A stretch of 64,000 nucleotides of DNA from Tipula vernalis. Taxonomy: Eukaryota; Arthropoda; Insecta; Diptera; Tipulidae. The number at the start of each line of letters is the position of its first letter. Positions within the stretch are counted from its first letter, which is position 1. Below, in pieces: positions 59,812 to 64,000 of the stretch. The notes below the pieces were generated by a model, which had not been told where the DNA came from, searched no databases, and worked only from the letters and a program-made list of their open reading frames with translations. The stretch spans positions 20,521,409 to 20,585,408 of the forward strand of contig OY282558.1 in the NCBI GenBank assembly GCA_958295665.1. Direction: 5' to 3'. Position numbers and translations under genes: made by a program.

Positions 59812-62800
59812 GTTTGTCAAGTATTGTGTTTGTATTATATCTCGCGCGTTTGTATTGTAGAGTTTATTCTCTCATTTTTTTAAAATGCATATGGCTGAGT
59901 ATTCTATTCCGAAACACGCATACATGCAGTGGGTATTGATGGTTTTACACTAACAATGCCATATACGAAATGCAAAAATGGCGCTTTATGTCTTTATATG
60001 TATCGTTTTTGGTATGATTGAACGACATTTGCGCTAAGTTCGAAATTAAAATCAATTTATTCAAATTCGTTTAAATTTAAACCAAAACTAGATAGAACAA
60101 AACGAACAAAAATATGTCGAATAAGGACGGACATGAACTTTTATTATCGAAGTTTTTGAGTTTTGATAACCTAATTCAAAATCTGGAACAAAATTTTATT
60201 CGTAATTAAAACACTTACCCAATATAACTCCGTTGTATTATTATCATTTTTATTTATTTCATTACATTACCTACAAGGTATAACTAGTAATTTGTTAAAA
60301 AAAATAAAAAATATAACACACCAATAGTGGATCTTTCTCGGGTATTTCCGAGAGAAACACATAAATCAGACAGAATCGTGTAGCTCCAGGCCTTAAATTA
60401 AGTCTGAGGTTAAAGTATTCGAAGAAACCCTTAGTGGATTACTGAATACTAACTGACCACTATAGGATTTCACGATTTGTTACCGTCTGAAATTATTAGT
60501 TGCTTGGAAATACCTTCTATTCTTAGAAAAATCTTATACTGTGATCGCAATTACAGCAACTCAATATTTGCAACAGCATGTTCGAAAATAAATCAAGATT
60601 GGCTTCAGCACAAAATAATATTCTTTGAAGTATCTTAGGGATGTATCTTAAAGTAACTGGGTATCAAAATATAATCGTTTGACGACATTTAAATGCTAAA
60701 TCATTTAACAAAATTACACCTTCATCTCAAATCCTTCCTGGTATTAAGAAAAAAGCTAGGTACTCATTGTAATTAGAAATAAACGAAAATTCATTTTTCA
60801 TGAAATAAATTCAAATATATTGCATATCAAACTATTTTGTTGGGTGCTTCTCCCTTTAAGGTAATTAAATAATTTATAATTTTGTTTCCAAGCAATAACT
60901 CAAACTTACAGTATGGAAGTTTAATGAAAAAACGAAATATATTTTTGAGACGAATTTGGTCTAGAGACTACATACAAATATGTATAGTCTCTAACTGCAC
61001 TTAACATTGTTTTGTTTGTTGTATATAATTATTTACCACATTAAATTATAACCATCCTCGAAAAACCGAACAGCCAGCCACAAAGAGATTAATTTTGGAT
61101 TAAGTCCAATTTTGAACCAAAATTAAACCAAACTAAAAATAAAAAGTTCAATTTACAAAAATATTTTATCAAGTTGGAAAAACTTTTCGAAATTTTATCC
61201 AAAAAAAAAAAAAAAAATAATTGAGTTTTTAAAAAGTTTTTATTTTGGAATAAAATCCATTCCAGGAGAACAAATTGTATTGTTTACTCGTTTCATGGTA
61301 CAAACTGTAAATTTATTTCCTAACCATATTTTGCCGCTCTTATCTTCGGTGTACTGTATTCAGCATGATAATGTCATGTTAAAATATGAAATATTTGCTA
61401 CAAAATATAAATCTAATCTCGAAACACCCCCCCGCTACACAACATGAAAAATTATTGGATTACGCACAGATTCATATATTAATTTTGTGAACGCTTACAC
61501 CACTCGGGTGTATGGGAATGATTTTTGTGCTCATTTAGATTGGATGTCATGATGCGAAGAAAAAATTTCAAACCAAAAAGCGTACATAAATGTTAAACCA
61601 GGAAATATGCAGAATCATGTCTGATCTGATATTAATTTTTAAATTATTAATGCAATGTTTGGTATTCACAAAGTTAAATTGTTGGAAGTATTTGTATAAG
61701 TCTTAAAAAATGACTGTGTCACTGTATAAAATTAATAATTTGCTGAGCAAATATAAAATGGGCGATAAATCTTAGACAATGCCACGCTTATGTTCTAGCA
61801 TAAAAATTTAAATATTAATGGGGCGTGTTAATGGTTTCAGCAAATTAACACAAGACAATTATAAATTATCAAAGCTTATGGATTAAGAAATACTGGGGAT
61901 TAAGTTGTTTTGGTTGGAAAACATGGGAACTAAAGTATTATTCTCAAAATTTATCGATAATTGAATTACAATATTTCAATACGTCCACCTTTGTCAACAG
62001 GTAAATTATTTTTGGAGAATTTTTATCTACAAAATTGCCATAAATCTAAACAATTTTGAATTAGATTATTTATGTTCTATTGGAGCATACAACATAATAT
62101 TTTATGTTTTTTTTTTTTGTTTTGCTTGTGTATAGGACTAGAAACATAGATATGGAATACACATTTTTTATATTCGTACCAAATATAATACTAGTGTTTT
62201 GTTATGTTGAAGCATAAATTTTCGAGTTTGAATTTATTGCGCCTACGTCCTGTTATATTTCTTCAATAGGTGTAGTCGCACAGATAATCCAATTGCATAT
62301 GTTATTGATCGGGGTAAATATGATTTAAAGATTAAAGCTTTATTAGGCAGAATAACTTTTTCAAATATTTTCCTGCATTGCCTTCATTTTTGTGGGTAAA
62401 TCAATATTCATATGAAGTACAGTTAAGTGTCTTCACAAAATGTGTGAATTCAAAATAATTGTGTGTACGTCTTTTAAGAAAATTAATTTCAATTAATTAA
62501 TTAATAATAAATTTTTCGTAACAACAATGCTGGTCAAACAGAAATTTGTAAAAGCTTACTACAATTCGTATGGTCACTGGTCACTAAGTCACATGTTGTA
62601 GAAGAGGAACTACATAACAAAGTAAAAGTTAGGCATGTACGCTAATCGGTGGGCGCCACGATTTTGAAATTTTGTGGGACATTTCTTAAAAACATAAAAG
62701 CGTGAAATTTTGAGAAAATGGGCCACATAGCTTAGAGCCGGATAAATGATTTTGGGATTGCACCGAAGAAATAAAGTGGAACCTAAAGCACCGGGCCGAA

Positions 62801-63760
62801 ATCGGAAAAACTACTTTAGCGTTTTTGTTGTATTGTGTGGACGTGAACGGTTGCTCTATTGAAAAATTAAAAAAGTAAAGAAGGATCCATGAGCCAGCAA
62901 TCACCGTCATCATCGGCACGATAAATCGTGGTAACACTCAAAATCATCTCAAAGGATCGACCCACAGAGATTTCTGCTCGTTGAGCTAGCTCAGACACGC
63001 GAGTTTGCAGGCAGCTTCCTAACAGAAATGACACGATCCAGTCGTTGTAAACCCTGTTTATGACGGCAGAAAGTAAAAAATCGGTAATGCTGACTGTGTT
63101 ACTCCAGCAGAAAATAAAATATAAAGTCATTATCAGCCTCTAGTTTCTCGTAGAAAATTGTGGAAAATCCGCGGAATATAACAAATATTAATACATGGCA
63201 TAACATCAGCTACCAGAGTGTTATGTCTTGAGATGAACGGCATTGATGTGATTTGTCAGTAGCTATCGCTGGAAAAAGCTGGAAATTCAGTTCAAATTTT
63301 CCGTGGAAAATCTGGGAATATTCGGTTTTTCAAAAATCATAAGAAATTTTGTATAAAATCAGCCTCTGGAGATGAATTGCATTAATGTGATAAAGTTTTG
63401 AATGATTTTTGGGAAACCATTTTTTTCCCAGATTTCCGAAATTTATTAAATTTGGTGTGACACAAAGGTTAGAATAGAATAATTACTATAGTAGTGCAGT
63501 TTGTACTAAAACATGTTAATGCTAAACTGTTTTACTGTGGTGGATAAATATTTATGCGAATTATTATTGTCCCCGAAGATTATATGGCGTTTAGTTAATA
63601 ATTTAGTTAGTAGTTGATAATTTGATAGTGCGATAAAAAACTAGTGATTGGTGTAAGGGTGTTTCACGTGATTTTATTTGTATATGATTGTGGAACAATT
63701 TTTATGTTAATAAATTTCAGTGATTAAGAAAATAAACAGAACTTCGGTCCTAAAAATTAA
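59812..63760. other. 4-kb non-coding stretch
   Basis: AT-rich with homopolymer runs (A-run near 61,200; C-run near 61,427). The 62,640-63,130 part is somewhat more GC-rich with two minus-strand frames but shows no recognisable domain. No RNA gene or element end was identified. Confidence 0.45.
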
Positions 63761-64000
63761 CTCAACTATCAATCCCTAACTGCAACTTAATCTTCAGCTC
63801 AACCTTCCACTCAATTTACAACAAGCTCCAACTCAATCGCAACGCAATCCTGAACACAATCACCAAATTAATCGCCAACCCAACCCTCAACTCACTCACC
63901 AAATCAACCTCAAATAGACTTTCAAATTAACTCTTAACTTAACCCCAAATCAACCCCTCCAAACAAATCCCCAATCGAATCTCTTACTTCACCTAAACTT
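63761..64000. repeat. G-poor degenerate tandem repeat at the right edge
   Basis: Repeated CAACTCAATC/CAACCCAAC-like units of about 10-12 bp, rich in A and C and nearly devoid of G on the plus strand, continuing past the window edge. Strong strand asymmetry compared with all sequence to its left. Confidence 0.7.

Noticed and set aside
62686..63130. Two overlapping minus-strand frames as a gene
   Set aside because: No recognised family; the frames disagree with each other and no splice junction joins them convincingly.

Overview
This is a transposon graveyard from the nuclear genome of an insect, most likely a brachyceran fly. The evidence is the very AT-rich, intron-bearing sequence and the mixture of element families: Ty3/gypsy, BEL/Pao, an I-type LINE with a (TAA)n tail, P element, PIF/Harbinger, hAT and Tc1/mariner. 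One Ty3/gypsy primer site fits tRNA-Leu. I see no intact host gene, rRNA, tRNA or CRISPR. The only host-derived sequence I recognise is a broken fragment of the splicing-factor gene Slu7 at about 48.2-48.9 kb.

Layout. 1-3.1 kb: 5' part of a minus-strand Ty3/gypsy element, with gag and protease running off the left edge. 5.42-9.75 kb: complete but dead Ty3/gypsy element (131/128-bp LTRs, 5-bp target duplication) whose RNase H region is split by a (TA)n array. 10.4-14.1 kb: a 1-kb foldback, a MITE and AT-rich degenerate repeats. 14.85-16.49 kb: 5'-truncated LINE with a 13-bp target duplication. 20.9-21.5 kb: local repeat cluster. 22.2-27.4 kb: second complete-length Ty3/gypsy element lying between two (TA)n arrays. 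28.48-29.26 kb: hAT element with an 8-bp target duplication and four TATCGATA palindromes. 29.62-29.75 kb: nine-copy 15-bp minisatellite. 30.16-36.04 kb: BEL/Pao element with 88-bp LTRs. 40.10-40.62 kb: solo LTR. 41.6-47.8 kb: a MITE island around an apparently intact PIF/Harbinger transposon. 48.2-48.9 kb: Slu7 pseudogene. 49.9-51.5 kb and 58.0-59.3 kb: two dead Tc1-like elements. 54.6-57.4 kb: P-element remnant carrying two MITEs. 59.6-59.8 kb: near-perfect 214-bp palindrome. The last 240 bases are a G-poor degenerate repeat.

The one set of genes that looks able to work is the PIF/Harbinger pair at 42,766-46,122. It has 32-bp terminal inverted repeats, a TTA target duplication, a spliced transposase of about 415 residues with its acidic triad, and a convergent three-exon MADF/Myb-like accessory gene of about 313 residues. 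Around it lie several short elements with TTA/TAA target duplications, the type such a transposase moves. All coding calls come from reading the frames by eye; no database search was run.
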